From Lujinxingia vulgaris (GTDB lineage: Bacteria; Myxococcota_A; Bradymonadia; Bradymonadales; Bradymonadaceae), in assembly GCF_007997015.1 (NCBI RefSeq), contig NZ_VOSM01000003.1, positions 372,001-436,000 on the forward strand: a stretch of DNA of 64,000 bases. Direction: 5' to 3'. Under the pieces are notes generated by a model, which made no database searches, was not told where the DNA came from, and saw only the letters and a program-made list of their open reading frames with translations. Made by a program: the position numbers and the translations under genes. Below, one piece after another: positions 39,701-47,386 of the stretch. Every line of letters begins with the position of its first letter. Within the stretch, counting starts at the first letter, position 1.

Positions 39701-40156
39701 GAAGTGCTCGCCAGCGATCCCCGCTACGGCATGCCGGAGAACCAGTTCCTCATCGAGAACTTCGTCTACGAAGGCATCGCCACACTCAACCGCTTCCCCT
39801 CCCACCCCGACACCCTCTTCGACCCGGACAACCTCGACGAGGGCAAATGGCGGCGTGCCGACCAGCCCGACAACGACGATCCCAAGCCCGTCGCCGACGA
39901 GCCGCTTCGCGCCACCATTCAAACCGAGTCCGGCATCAGCGCGCTACGACTGGGCTACCTCGATCACCGTGGCACCCACACCTTCAACGCCCCCAACCCC
40001 GACGCCGCCTTCGACATCCACACCTTCCTCACCAACCAGGTGGGCTGGTTCCTGGCCACCGGCGGACAGAGCATCTCCGACGACCACTGCCTCGAAGAGA
40101 TGTCGATGGCCGGCTGTGAGTTCTTCGATAAACTTGATTATGACAACCCCCTTTAA
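36782..40156 (+). CDS. Very large lipase-like (alpha/beta hydrolase) lipoprotein
   Basis: 1124 residues. Signal from a GTG: MLRTPSTLLALAALSLSAAC with lipobox Cys 20. The N-terminal 400 residues resemble the beta-rich lead region of Pla-1/cef-type extracellular lipases (DFDLDERPFPDIPFPNDLA). An alpha/beta hydrolase follows (PVIIYSHAISSTRFEML, then Ser in YAAWGTSLGGIQAT at about 633). Calcium-like loops DDTDDDGNLDR and DFNGDGTVDVG interrupt the fold. A Cys-rich insert (CKEVQTCGRNNCDAGHYCSD) occurs near 790. A later segment with HRGTHTFNAPNP near the C-terminus may carry the His. The substrate is unknown. GTG start has a GGGAGAGA site. Confidence 0.78.
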   Translation: MLRTPSTLLALAALSLSAACWPTNEPTLGLGEASPSGGPRVDFDLDERPFPDIPFPNDLATRADATSPTGKRLNVSTLAASAAEAKVRNAINEQTGFAVFAPMHVSFDAPLDVDNLIARHQQLTPDFDDDAVYLVNVDPDSPGYGDVVLLDMGLGNFPITLERANNYFLLDPRADDRNLLFEESAEQATGPGGEFTWVDDTDDDGNLDRPNTRDPDGDPTVFRQVFDFYERETNTLILRPVNPLEPGTTYAVVLTDALVGEDGQAIDSPFESVNHLDQSQALEPLRELLPQRFPERFDRDLSQLRFAWSFTTQVPTEVLEGVRAGLYGHGPLAWLSERFPAEFLAVHNVKAPDAAEPMTFKLDALLSFIVPLANEQLGPSGTRAIEEAFEDVDYVVSGTYLSPHFLIDPKGLAREGNEANDDALFQIDLASGRAEVRPAEVHFICTVPTSEGTRQAPFPVIIYSHAISSTRFEMLAFAGAMAKFGFATCTIDAAGHGLEVPAEFRGLLEGVGESEGLDNLADVIGLHRARDIDNDGATDSGADYFSADVLHSRDMIRQTTIDQMQLIRILRSFDGQSRFDAANTESDFARRLPHLIANPDQDADGQLELWGDFNGDGTVDVGGDRPYAAWGTSLGGIQATVLSGIEPTIVAGASNAGGGGLLDIATRTTIGNVRNGVILRMMGPLVIGRPVEDGQRTRLDWLFPQGDSSVSSPIALLPALDDGDRIVVRNLTREANPNVPDDEAYAQTYVRDGAFRVGIAADALGASARRALIGFDNQIDVYEDLMGCKEVQTCGRNNCDAGHYCSDAETCEPLSGCFSAFDLERVAETDPERAARFEHRIVHDPTRLGDPIVIEVYSADGELKHSVDKLGYTYTSQNLYYPAGAPLAAPAEGWGLRRQTPRFRSFMGLSQMLLEQADPAVFASHFVGNALRYPYESEAFRSGQTNFLTIGTLGDQVVPINAALAIARANGVLEVLASDPRYGMPENQFLIENFVYEGIATLNRFPSHPDTLFDPDNLDEGKWRRADQPDNDDPKPVADEPLRATIQTESGISALRLGYLDHRGTHTFNAPNPDAAFDIHTFLTNQVGWFLATGGQSISDDHCLEEMSMAGCEFFDKLDYDNPL

Positions 40157-40207
40157 CGGGCTGCGACGCTCCCCCCCCTGGGGAGCGCCTCCCGGGAGTA
40201 ACCCCCT

Positions 40208-41656
40208 ATGACTTTTGGAATCTTTGAAGCCTACCCCGACGTCGAGCCCGAGCGCGGCGTCTTCTGCAACCGCACGCTCAACATGCGCTCGATCAAAGCC
40301 ATCGGCTACGACATGGACTACACCCTGGTCCATTACCACGTCGACGCCTGGGAGGGCCGCGCCTACGAGCACATCAAGCTCCGCCTCCTCGCCGCAGGCT
40401 GGCCCGTCGAAGATCTGCACTTCGACTCCCACTGGGTCAGCCGCGGTCTGGTCATCGACCTGAAGCTCGGCAACGTCGTCAAAGCCAACCGTTTCGGCTA
40501 CGTCTGGCGCGCCGCCCACGGCACCGAGATCATCCCTTACGCCGACATGCGCGAGGCCTACACCCGCACTTTGGTCGATCTCAATGACCACTCCCGCTGG
40601 GTCTTTCTCAACACCTTCTTCTCCATCTCAGCGGGCGTCATGTACGCACAGCTCGTCGACCTCCTCGACCGCGGCGTGCTCCCGGAAGTGCTCGGCTACG
40701 CCGACCTCTACTGGCGCGTCCAGGAGGTCCTCGACGCGGCCCATATTGAGGGCGAGCTCAAGGCGGAGATCATGGCGAACCCCGAGGTGTATGTGGATCG
40801 CGACCCGGAGGTTCCCCTCACGCTTCTCGATCAGCGTAACGCCGGCAAGAAGCTCGTGCTGATCACCAACTCCGAGTGGGCCTACACCCTCTTCATGCTC
40901 AACTACACCATCGATCCCTTCCTCCCCGATGGTTTGACCTGGCGAGAGATCTTCGATCTGGTGGTGGTCTCCGCGCGCAAACCCGCGTTCTTCTCCGGCT
41001 CCGCTCCCATCTTCGAGGTCGTCAACGACGAGGGCCTGCTCAAACCCTGGGTGGGCAAACTTGAAGAGGGCCGCGCCTACCTCGGCGGCAGCGCCTCCGA
41101 TGTCGAGGGCGCGCTCGGCATGTCCGGCGACGAGATCCTCTACGTCGGCGACCACCTCTTCGCCGACGTCAACGTCACCAAGAGCGTGCTACGCTGGCGC
41201 ACAGCCCTGGTGATGCGCGAGCTCGAGCAGGAGCTCTGCGCCATTGAAGCCGCCGCCGAGAACCAGGTCGAGATCCGCCGCATGATGCTCGAGAAGGTCA
41301 AACTCGAAGATGAGTTCTCCACCCGTCGACTCGCCCTTCAGCGACTTCGCCAGGGTTACGGCCCCCAGACCGACGCCGACCCGGAGGTCCTGGAAGCTGA
41401 GATGGCCCGCATCCGGGAGCAGCTCGTCGAACTCGACAGCAAACTCGCCCCGCTGGTCATTGAAGACGGCGTCGCATTCAACCCCACCTGGGGTTACCTG
41501 ATGCGTACCGGCAACGATAAGAGCCACCTCACCCGCCAGGTCGAGCGTTACGCCGACATCTACACCTCGCGCGTCTCGAACCTGCTGCGCTACTCACCCT
41601 TCATGTTCTTCCGGGCACCGCGGGGCAGCGTCCCCCACGATCCGGGACATCCCTGA
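40208..41656 (+). CDS. HAD-IG family 5'-nucleotidase (cN-II-like)
   Basis: 482 residues. Nucleophile motif GYDMDYTLVHYH (DxDYT, about 34-44), then VLITNSEWAYTLFMLNY (motif II), SARKPAFF (motif III region) and YVGDHLFADV (motif IV). The C-terminal 150 residues are helical and charged (ELEQELCAIEAAAENQVEIRRM). This matches the cytosolic purine 5'-nucleotidase family (PF05761), which hydrolyses IMP/GMP in eukaryotes. The bacterial members are numerous but poorly studied. A GGGAG site precedes it, just behind a perfect hairpin CGCTCCCC/GGGGAGCG at 40167-40187. Confidence 0.88.
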   Translation: MTFGIFEAYPDVEPERGVFCNRTLNMRSIKAIGYDMDYTLVHYHVDAWEGRAYEHIKLRLLAAGWPVEDLHFDSHWVSRGLVIDLKLGNVVKANRFGYVWRAAHGTEIIPYADMREAYTRTLVDLNDHSRWVFLNTFFSISAGVMYAQLVDLLDRGVLPEVLGYADLYWRVQEVLDAAHIEGELKAEIMANPEVYVDRDPEVPLTLLDQRNAGKKLVLITNSEWAYTLFMLNYTIDPFLPDGLTWREIFDLVVVSARKPAFFSGSAPIFEVVNDEGLLKPWVGKLEEGRAYLGGSASDVEGALGMSGDEILYVGDHLFADVNVTKSVLRWRTALVMRELEQELCAIEAAAENQVEIRRMMLEKVKLEDEFSTRRLALQRLRQGYGPQTDADPEVLEAEMARIREQLVELDSKLAPLVIEDGVAFNPTWGYLMRTGNDKSHLTRQVERYADIYTSRVSNLLRYSPFMFFRAPRGSVPHDPGHP

Positions 41657-41664
41657 CACGCGCA

Positions 41665-42492
41665 TCACTCTTCATGATGGTGTTTGGGGCGAAGGCGCTC
41701 GCCAGCCTTCGCCAGCACCGTCTGCGTAAGCCCCGGGGTGTGGTAGGCCAGAAAGGTCGCCACTTTTCCGTGGCCGGTGATGACAGCCTCGCGCTTGCGC
41801 GAGGCGATGGCTTTGAGCATCTCCCGCGCCGCCTTATCCGCGGGCCACATCAGCTGCGCCGGCCGCCGGTCCTCCCACTCTTCGTGGACCTGGTTCTGGT
41901 TGTCGACGCGGTTGATGTCGCTGTGCACAAAGCCCGGCTGCAAGAGCGTGCAGCTCACGCCGCTGCCAGCGAGCTCGGCACTGAGCGCCTGCGCCATGCC
42001 CCGCACCGCGAACTTCGACGCGCAGTAGGCGGCGTTACCCGGTATCCCCAGGGTGCCGGCGACGCTGCCCATCACCACCGCCCTCCCCTTGCTCGCGTAC
42101 AGATGCGGCAGCGCATAACGCAGCGTCATCGCCGCGCCGGTCACGTTCGTATCGAACTGACGACGCCATTCACTGGCGTTCAGCGCTTCGAGCCGACCTC
42201 CCACCGAGAAGCCCGCGTTGGCCACCGCCACATCGAGCCCGCCGAAACGCTCCGCAATCGCCGTAACAGTCGACTCGATATCGCCGACCCGCGTCACGTC
42301 ACATCCGAGCGCTATCGCCTCCGCTCCATCGCTCTCCAGGGCGGCGACCACCTCCTCCAGCGGCTCCATCCGACGCCCACTCACCACCACGCGCGCGCCC
42401 TGGACACCAAACTCCCGGGCAAGCGCCGCGCCGATACCGCTTCCCCCTCCGGTGATCCATACGACTTTATCTTTGAAGACATCTGCCATCAT
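41665..42492 (-). CDS. SDR family oxidoreductase
   Basis: 275 residues. The Rossmann nucleotide motif ITGGGSGIGAALA at the start, NAG in VAVANAGFSVGG, catalytic Ser in VVMGSVAGTLG and YxxxK in AAYCASKFAV. The C-terminal region (KAIASRKREAVITGHGKVATFLAYHTPG) is hydrophobic and might contact a membrane or a lipid-like substrate, as in several related enzymes. Two adjacent ATGs (42492, 42489) share an AAGGA site. It is convergent with the 5'-nucleotidase gene, nine bases apart. The substrate is unknown. Confidence 0.88.
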   Translation of the reverse strand: MMADVFKDKVVWITGGGSGIGAALAREFGVQGARVVVSGRRMEPLEEVVAALESDGAEAIALGCDVTRVGDIESTVTAIAERFGGLDVAVANAGFSVGGRLEALNASEWRRQFDTNVTGAAMTLRYALPHLYASKGRAVVMGSVAGTLGIPGNAAYCASKFAVRGMAQALSAELAGSGVSCTLLQPGFVHSDINRVDNQNQVHEEWEDRRPAQLMWPADKAAREMLKAIASRKREAVITGHGKVATFLAYHTPGLTQTVLAKAGERLRPKHHHEE

Positions 42493-42582
42493 CGCATCCT
42501 TTTTTTCTAAGCGTTGACGCGTTAAAACTCACGCTCTGCTGCGCACCTTAAGCGCCACACACCTTGCTCATTGAGAAGCGCC

Positions 42583-43974
42583 ATGGTCACCGATCCTCGC
42601 CAGACCGTCAAAGACGCCTCCGCGCGCTCCTGGGAGTGGGTCAAACGCAAGACCTTCAACCCGCTGCCCTTCTACCGCCGCGCCTGGGAGATCCTCAAAC
42701 ACGACCCCTGGGTCTTCCTCTGGAAGATGCTCGCCGACCTCCTCGGGCGCACCGCAAATCTGGCGCTCCTGGCTGTGGCTGCGGCGATCGTGGCGCTCGA
42801 CCTCCAGCACTTCGCTGCCAGCGGAGGCGCGCTCACCCAGTGGCTGGACCGCTTCACCGCGATCGCCTCCAGCCCCGCCTTCATCGCCGGGCTGACCGGC
42901 GCCATCTTCTGCGTCGCCCTCATCGGCGCCGCGCTCGAAGCTCTGGTCACGGGCGGCATCTGGGGAATGCTCGCGGCCGGCCTGCGCGATGAGCCCATTG
43001 AGAAGTTACGAACCTTCGGGCGAGTGGCGCTTCGACGCTTCCCTGACGTATTTGCCCTCTTTCTGCTGCGCTTTGCCGTGCGCCTGGTCACCATCTGCAT
43101 CGCTGCCGCCGTCGCGATTGGCCTGGCCAACGCCTTCGCCTCTCCGGAATTCGCCGGTCTGGGAACGTTTGGAAAAGCGCTGACCGTCGCCCTCCCTCTC
43201 AGCTTCATCGTCAGCTGGTTCGCGCTCACTCGCCTCGTCCTCGAAGTCATCGGCGCCCCGATGATCATCGACGATCTGAGCCTGGGCGAGGCCGTCCTGG
43301 AGGCGGCCGCCTTCGTCCTGGATAACTTCTGGCCGATGTACCGCCTCTTTATCTATGCGTTGGGGCTGCTGCTGGTCCCCCTGGGGCTCTACTGGGTCGT
43401 GTTGATGGCGCAAAACTTCGCCATCACCTGGCCCGCCCTGGCCGCCCCGCTCGCGCTCTTGCGCTTTGCCGGCGAAGTGCTGATGTGGGCGTCGATCAGC
43501 GTGCTCGGCGTGCTCTTCTATGGTGCGGTGTTCGCGTTCTACCGCAAAGACGATCGCTTCGTGGAAGAGGAAGAACGCCGCAGCGGCGCCCATGCCGCGG
43601 TCTCAAACCCCGACCCACAGCGCAACCCCACAGAACCCACCTTCCATGAAGGCGTCACCCTGGCCGATCTTCTGCCGCAGGAAGCGCCGCACCGCTTTGC
43701 GATCGACGACCTCCTCCCCCCCGATGAAGCACCACCCTCGCCAGCGCAGGACCACGACGACAACGATTCCCGCGCAGACGAGCCCTCCGCATCGCTCAGC
43801 AGCGGCCAACCTTCGGCCGAGGACGACGCCTCCCGCAAGGACGCCGACGCCACCGAGACTCCGATGCCACCCGAGGATGAGGACACCTTCTCTCCTGACA
43901 CACCGGAGCGTCTCCCGCACTCAGAAGGCCGCGACGCTCAGGCCGACGATGACGGGTCTTCCGAACCTCGCTGA
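42583..43974 (+). CDS. Multi-pass membrane protein with long acidic tail
   Basis: 463 residues. After a basic N-terminus with TFNPLPFYRRAWEIL, the protein has about six hydrophobic segments: LALLAVAAAIVALDL, FIAGLTGAIFCVALIGAALEAL, FALFLLRFAVRLVTICIAAAVAIG, ALPLSFIVSWFALTRL, YRLFIYALGLLLVPLGLYWVVLMA and LLRFAGEVLMWASISVLGVLFYG in overlapping order. The C-terminal 140 residues are acidic, Pro- and Ser-rich and probably disordered. I recognise no family function. The ATG at 42583 is preferred; a TTG four codons upstream is possible. Confidence 0.72.
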   Translation: MVTDPRQTVKDASARSWEWVKRKTFNPLPFYRRAWEILKHDPWVFLWKMLADLLGRTANLALLAVAAAIVALDLQHFAASGGALTQWLDRFTAIASSPAFIAGLTGAIFCVALIGAALEALVTGGIWGMLAAGLRDEPIEKLRTFGRVALRRFPDVFALFLLRFAVRLVTICIAAAVAIGLANAFASPEFAGLGTFGKALTVALPLSFIVSWFALTRLVLEVIGAPMIIDDLSLGEAVLEAAAFVLDNFWPMYRLFIYALGLLLVPLGLYWVVLMAQNFAITWPALAAPLALLRFAGEVLMWASISVLGVLFYGAVFAFYRKDDRFVEEEERRSGAHAAVSNPDPQRNPTEPTFHEGVTLADLLPQEAPHRFAIDDLLPPDEAPPSPAQDHDDNDSRADEPSASLSSGQPSAEDDASRKDADATETPMPPEDEDTFSPDTPERLPHSEGRDAQADDDGSSEPR

Positions 43975-44291
43975 CCCCCGTCTTCTGGCGCTCTCGTTCG
44001 CGCTCCTCAACGGCATCTGACGCGATCCCTTCGTGCCCCGCTGCGAATTTTTTGGTCTCGGACGCGTCTCCCTCTATGCTGAACCCCGCATAAGACAAGG
44101 TTGAGCAGCCCCCGCGGCACTTTTCTCCCTCCCGGGGTTGGACTTTTATTACAGTCTCCTTAAAATGATTCAGGAAGACTGTAAGTCCCTCGCTCGTTAA
44201 GTCTGCGGAAAGGCAAGAGAAGAGGTGGCTTTTCAGTACCGCCCGGCCCCCCGGCCCGGGCAACCGTATCGAGCACCGAAGGAGTCGCGCC
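43975..44291 (+). promoter_or_regulatory. Leader region of the 67-residue gene with a strong hairpin
   Basis: This 317-base gap holds no gene. TTACAGTCT at 44149-44157 pairs with AGACTGTAA at 44176-44184; an inner CCT/AGG extends the stem, leaving an 11-base AT-rich loop. It lies about 110 bases before the ATG of the next gene, so it could be a leader structure or an operator. Confidence 0.55.
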
Positions 44292-44495
44292 ATGCTGTCG
44301 GATCAGATCATCTACGACGAACTCAAACGCCAACGCGAACACGACACCAGCTGGCAGCCGGAAGCCCTCCGACTGCCCCTCTACATCCCCCGGCACGACG
44401 ATACCCGTGATGAACACGACGAAGACGAGGCCGAAGAGACCTCGCGCGGCGTGGTCATCATCGACATGAATGATGGCTACAGCATAGTGACCTGA
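44292..44495 (+). CDS. Small acidic protein, 67 residues, function unknown
   Basis: A good AAGGAG site 9 bases before the ATG and a strong terminator downstream support a real gene. The protein starts MLSDQIIYDELKRQREHD, has an acidic middle (DDTRDEHDEDEAEE) and ends GVVIIDMNDGYSIVT, a beta-like motif that looks conserved rather than random. It has no signal or membrane segment. I do not recognise the family. Confidence 0.7.
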   Translation: MLSDQIIYDELKRQREHDTSWQPEALRLPLYIPRHDDTRDEHDEDEAEETSRGVVIIDMNDGYSIVT

Positions 44496-44564
44496 ACGCA
44501 CCCGGGAGCCTCAACGTACCGGACGCTGATGATGATGCGCCGGCGCGCTCCTCCGCTGTTTAAT

Positions 44565-44598
44565 CGCCCTTCCGAGCACTCGGAGGGGCGTTTTTTTT
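44565..44598 (+). terminator. Intrinsic terminator of the 67-residue gene
   Basis: CGCCCTTCCGAG pairs with CTCGGAGGGGCG (one G-T pair), followed by eight T. It lies 70 bases after the stop codon. Confidence 0.9.
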
Positions 44599-44708
44599 GG
44601 CCCATCCCTCGCCATCCCATAAAAGTTTGAGCCTCCCGCCTTGCCCCACACCCGATCGCGACGCATACATAATGGCGAGACCAACACCGCACGCGCCACG
44701 AGGAAGAG

Positions 44709-46025
44709 ATGGGAGAGTCGATCAGCGCCACCTGGACCGAAGTCTTTGAGAGCCGTGGGATGGAACTTCATCCTGCACCCGCCCCCGCCGGAGTGAGCGG
44801 TGCGGAAGCCTGGTTTGAAGGGCTCTCGGCATTTGAAAAGCATAGTTTTGTGCGCCTCCTCATCAGCGCCCACGGCGACGAAGCGCACGTCTTCGTCGAG
44901 CTCGCTGCGGGACCTCCCGAGGGCCAGGAGGCTTTGCTCGCCAGCGCGGCGAGTGCGTGGCTCAACCGCGCTACCCCTGCCACCTGGGAGACCTCATCGA
45001 CGGGGCTTCCGGCCCAACTTCGTGCCCGTCTGCCGCATACCGACGCGCTCTTCGCAACCCTGGACGCCCTGCTGAGCTTTATGGCGCGCGCCAGCGAGGT
45101 CGACTCCGCTGAAGGCTGGCTGAAGTTCTTCGGCCACACCACGGGCGCCACACCGACCTCCCCGGCAGCGCAGAAACCCGCCACCTCAAAAAGCGCGGGC
45201 TCACCATTTGAGACCATCGGGCAGAGTGAAAGTTCGCCAGCAGACGCCGACGCACCTTCCCCGGCCAGTGCCCAGCGCCTTGAGGTGGTCGACTCCGGTG
45301 AGGGACCGCTCAAATTGAACGTGCACCTGAGCGATGTGCTCGGAAGCGCTGAGACGCAGCGCCTTGTCCATGCGCTCTCGCACTACCTGCACGCTCGCTA
45401 TGACGTTCAGGCCCATCACGCCACAGATACATCAGCCCCGCGTACACTCTCGCTGGCCATTGAGCCGGAGCGCTACCTGGGCAGCCGGAGAGAGCTCACC
45501 GACGACCTGCAGCGCTTCTGCAAACGCCTGGGCGACTACATTGAAGCCGGTGGCGATCTTCAAGACTACCTGGGCATCAACGACGTTGTGCTCTCCACAC
45601 TGCCGTCGACCGAAGCTCCATCGCCAGCTCCATCACCGTCGGCAACCTCCTCATCGTCGCGGCAGCCCCGGTCCAGCGACGCCGACACCGGCGTGGTCTT
45701 TGACCTGAGCAGCGCCAGCGCCACGACAGCCCGCGAGCTCGTCCAGGGCGACTTCACCGACAGCCGCCTCAAGCGCGACGACGCCCAGACGGCCCTGGTA
45801 GACCTCGTGCTGCGCCACCCGGGCTACTCCGAGCGCCGCATCAACCAGGTCCTCACCATCCTGCTATCCATCGACTACGCCGCCGCCGAACGGCTCGCCG
45901 ACAGCGCCCCCTGCGTCATCGCCTGGGGCATCTCTCGCGAGCGAGCGCTCTCCTTTAAAGACGTGCTGCACAGCGCCGGCGGAAAAGCCCTCCTCGTCGA
46001 ACCCGGGACCTTTGGCGAGTCCTAA
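44709..46025 (+). CDS. Unrecognised 438-residue protein, three conserved-looking blocks
   Basis: No signal peptide or membrane segment. Three ordered blocks are separated by Ser/Pro/Ala-rich linkers: about 1-145 (a mixed alpha/beta part ending in a helix FATLDALLSFMARAS), 195-300 (PLKLNVHLSDVLGSAETQRLV, then YLGSRRELTDDLQRFCKRLGDY), and 345-438 (GDFTDSRLKRDDAQTALVDLVLRHPGYSE, RINQVLTILLSIDYAAAERLAD, then RALSFKDVLHSAGGKALLVEPG). The last block resembles the ribosomal L7/L12 C-terminal fold or type III chaperone-like small domains only loosely, so I make no assignment. An AGGAAGAG site precedes the ATG. Confidence 0.6.
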   Translation: MGESISATWTEVFESRGMELHPAPAPAGVSGAEAWFEGLSAFEKHSFVRLLISAHGDEAHVFVELAAGPPEGQEALLASAASAWLNRATPATWETSSTGLPAQLRARLPHTDALFATLDALLSFMARASEVDSAEGWLKFFGHTTGATPTSPAAQKPATSKSAGSPFETIGQSESSPADADAPSPASAQRLEVVDSGEGPLKLNVHLSDVLGSAETQRLVHALSHYLHARYDVQAHHATDTSAPRTLSLAIEPERYLGSRRELTDDLQRFCKRLGDYIEAGGDLQDYLGINDVVLSTLPSTEAPSPAPSPSATSSSSRQPRSSDADTGVVFDLSSASATTARELVQGDFTDSRLKRDDAQTALVDLVLRHPGYSERRINQVLTILLSIDYAAAERLADSAPCVIAWGISRERALSFKDVLHSAGGKALLVEPGTFGES

Positions 46026-46037
46026 GGCGCGAGGGGC

Positions 46038-46655
46038 TCAGGCCGGGATCATCGCGAGAAAGTTCCGCAACATCCCCAGCCCCGCCGGACTCAGAATCGA
46101 CTCCGGGTGGAACTGCACCCCGTGTGTGGGGTGAGTCTCGTGGCGCACTCCCATCACGAATGCATCCGTATGAGCGTTGGCAACAAGCGGCGCTCGTACC
46201 GGCGCGCGCGCGACCAGACTGTGGTAGCGCGCCATCGGCAAAACCTCATCCATCCCTTTAAAGATGCCGCTGCCATCATGGGTGATGGCGCTGGCCATGC
46301 CGTGACGCGGCTTCTCGCTGCGAACCACCGGGGTTCCAAACACCCGGGCAATGGCCTGATGCCCCAGACACACCCCCAGAATGGGCACCTCACCGGAGAG
46401 CGCCTCGATCGCCGCCTCGCTGATGCCGGCATCGCGCGGATGGCCCGGCCCTGGCGAGACCACAAGCGCCGAGGGCCTGGCCTCAAGCAGATCTGATAGC
46501 GAGATTGCATCACTACGCACCACCGCCGGCATAACCCCGGCGCGCGCCAGTCGGTCCGCCAGGTTGTAGACAAACGAGTCCCGGTTATCGAGAAGCACCA
46601 CCTGCCCGGGCCCTCGAATCGCCCAGTCGTTAGGGTCGCGGCGAGTCCATCCCAT
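46038..46655 (-). CDS. pabA: Aminodeoxychorismate synthase glutaminase subunit PabA
   Basis: 205 residues, class I glutamine amidotransferase. LLDNRDSFVYNLAD begins the core; VVSPGPGHPRDAG follows; catalytic Cys is in GVCLGHQAIA; His and Glu are in VQFHPESILS. It supplies ammonia from glutamine to PabB for 4-amino-4-deoxychorismate. The same fold serves anthranilate synthase (TrpG), but neighbours pabB and pabC point to folate. Its ATG overlaps the pabC stop (TAATG). Confidence 0.9.
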   Translation of the reverse strand: MGWTRRDPNDWAIRGPGQVVLLDNRDSFVYNLADRLARAGVMPAVVRSDAISLSDLLEARPSALVVSPGPGHPRDAGISEAAIEALSGEVPILGVCLGHQAIARVFGTPVVRSEKPRHGMASAITHDGSGIFKGMDEVLPMARYHSLVARAPVRAPLVANAHTDAFVMGVRHETHPTHGVQFHPESILSPAGLGMLRNFLAMIPA

Positions 46656-47386
46656 TACACATCCTCAAGCATCGCTTTAAGTTCGGCGGTGCATCCCATT
46701 TCCAGCGCTCGCTCATCGATGGAGCGAGCTTCCAGCACGCCGACGCCCGTGGAAAGAAGCGCCAACGCACGAGCCTCACCTAAACCCTTAAGTGTAACTT
46801 TAGCTTCTTTAAGCGGGATCTCGGCCGCAGAAGCTCGCTCCAGCAGCACCTCGCGGGTGATACCCGGCAGAATGCCTCTCACCGGCGGCGTGACCCATCT
46901 ATCCTCAAGCAGCACAAGAAGGTTCGCTGCGCTGCACTCCCCCACCTTCCCGTTCTCGCTGACACCCACGCCATCGTCAGCGCCGGCGAGCTGTGCGCGA
47001 CGGCGAAGCTCCACCGAGCGTAGCCAGCTTGTGGTCTTGTGTTCGGCCAGCGCGTCGCCGGGCATGTAGAACCCGGGCATCGTGACCAGCGCAGGCGGCG
47101 ACAACGCGGGCAACCCGGGCCGCCACCTTCCGCACACTCGTCCGCTCCCGCCAAAATCAATCGCCGGGTCACGCCGGCTCACCGTGACCCTCCAGAGGCC
47201 CTCGGGCCCCGGCGGCGTAGCGAGCAGCGCGCAGCCCTCCTCAATCTGAGCCTCATCAAAGCCCAGCGCCCGCCCCGAGCGCCGAAGTCGGGCGCAATGA
47301 CGATCGAGAAATCTCACGTGCGACGCCTCGACACGCACCGTCTCAAAAAGACCGTCCCCGTAGAGAAAGCTGCGATCATCCTCCAT
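46655..47386 (-). CDS. pabC: Aminodeoxychorismate lyase-like PLP enzyme PabC
   Basis: 243 residues, class IV aminotransferase fold. FLYGDGLFETVRVEAS, then FLDRHCARLRRSGRALGF, then the PLP region AEHKTTSWLRSVELRR with the catalytic Lys in HKTTSW, and NGKVGECSAANLLVLL. It releases pyruvate from aminodeoxychorismate to give p-aminobenzoate. Three tandem ATGs begin it; a GGGGAGG site fits the third (47386) best. The open frame continues upstream inside pabB but is not needed. It overlaps the end of pabB by 11 bases. Confidence 0.87.
   Translation of the reverse strand: MEDDRSFLYGDGLFETVRVEASHVRFLDRHCARLRRSGRALGFDEAQIEEGCALLATPPGPEGLWRVTVSRRDPAIDFGGSGRVCGRWRPGLPALSPPALVTMPGFYMPGDALAEHKTTSWLRSVELRRRAQLAGADDGVGVSENGKVGECSAANLLVLLEDRWVTPPVRGILPGITREVLLERASAAEIPLKEAKVTLKGLGEARALALLSTGVGVLEARSIDERALEMGCTAELKAMLEDV

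Noticed and set aside
40167-40187. Perfect hairpin CGCTCCCC/GGGGAGCG as a terminator
   Set aside because: No T run follows, and it sits just before the ribosome site of the next gene; more likely a local structure affecting translation, if anything.
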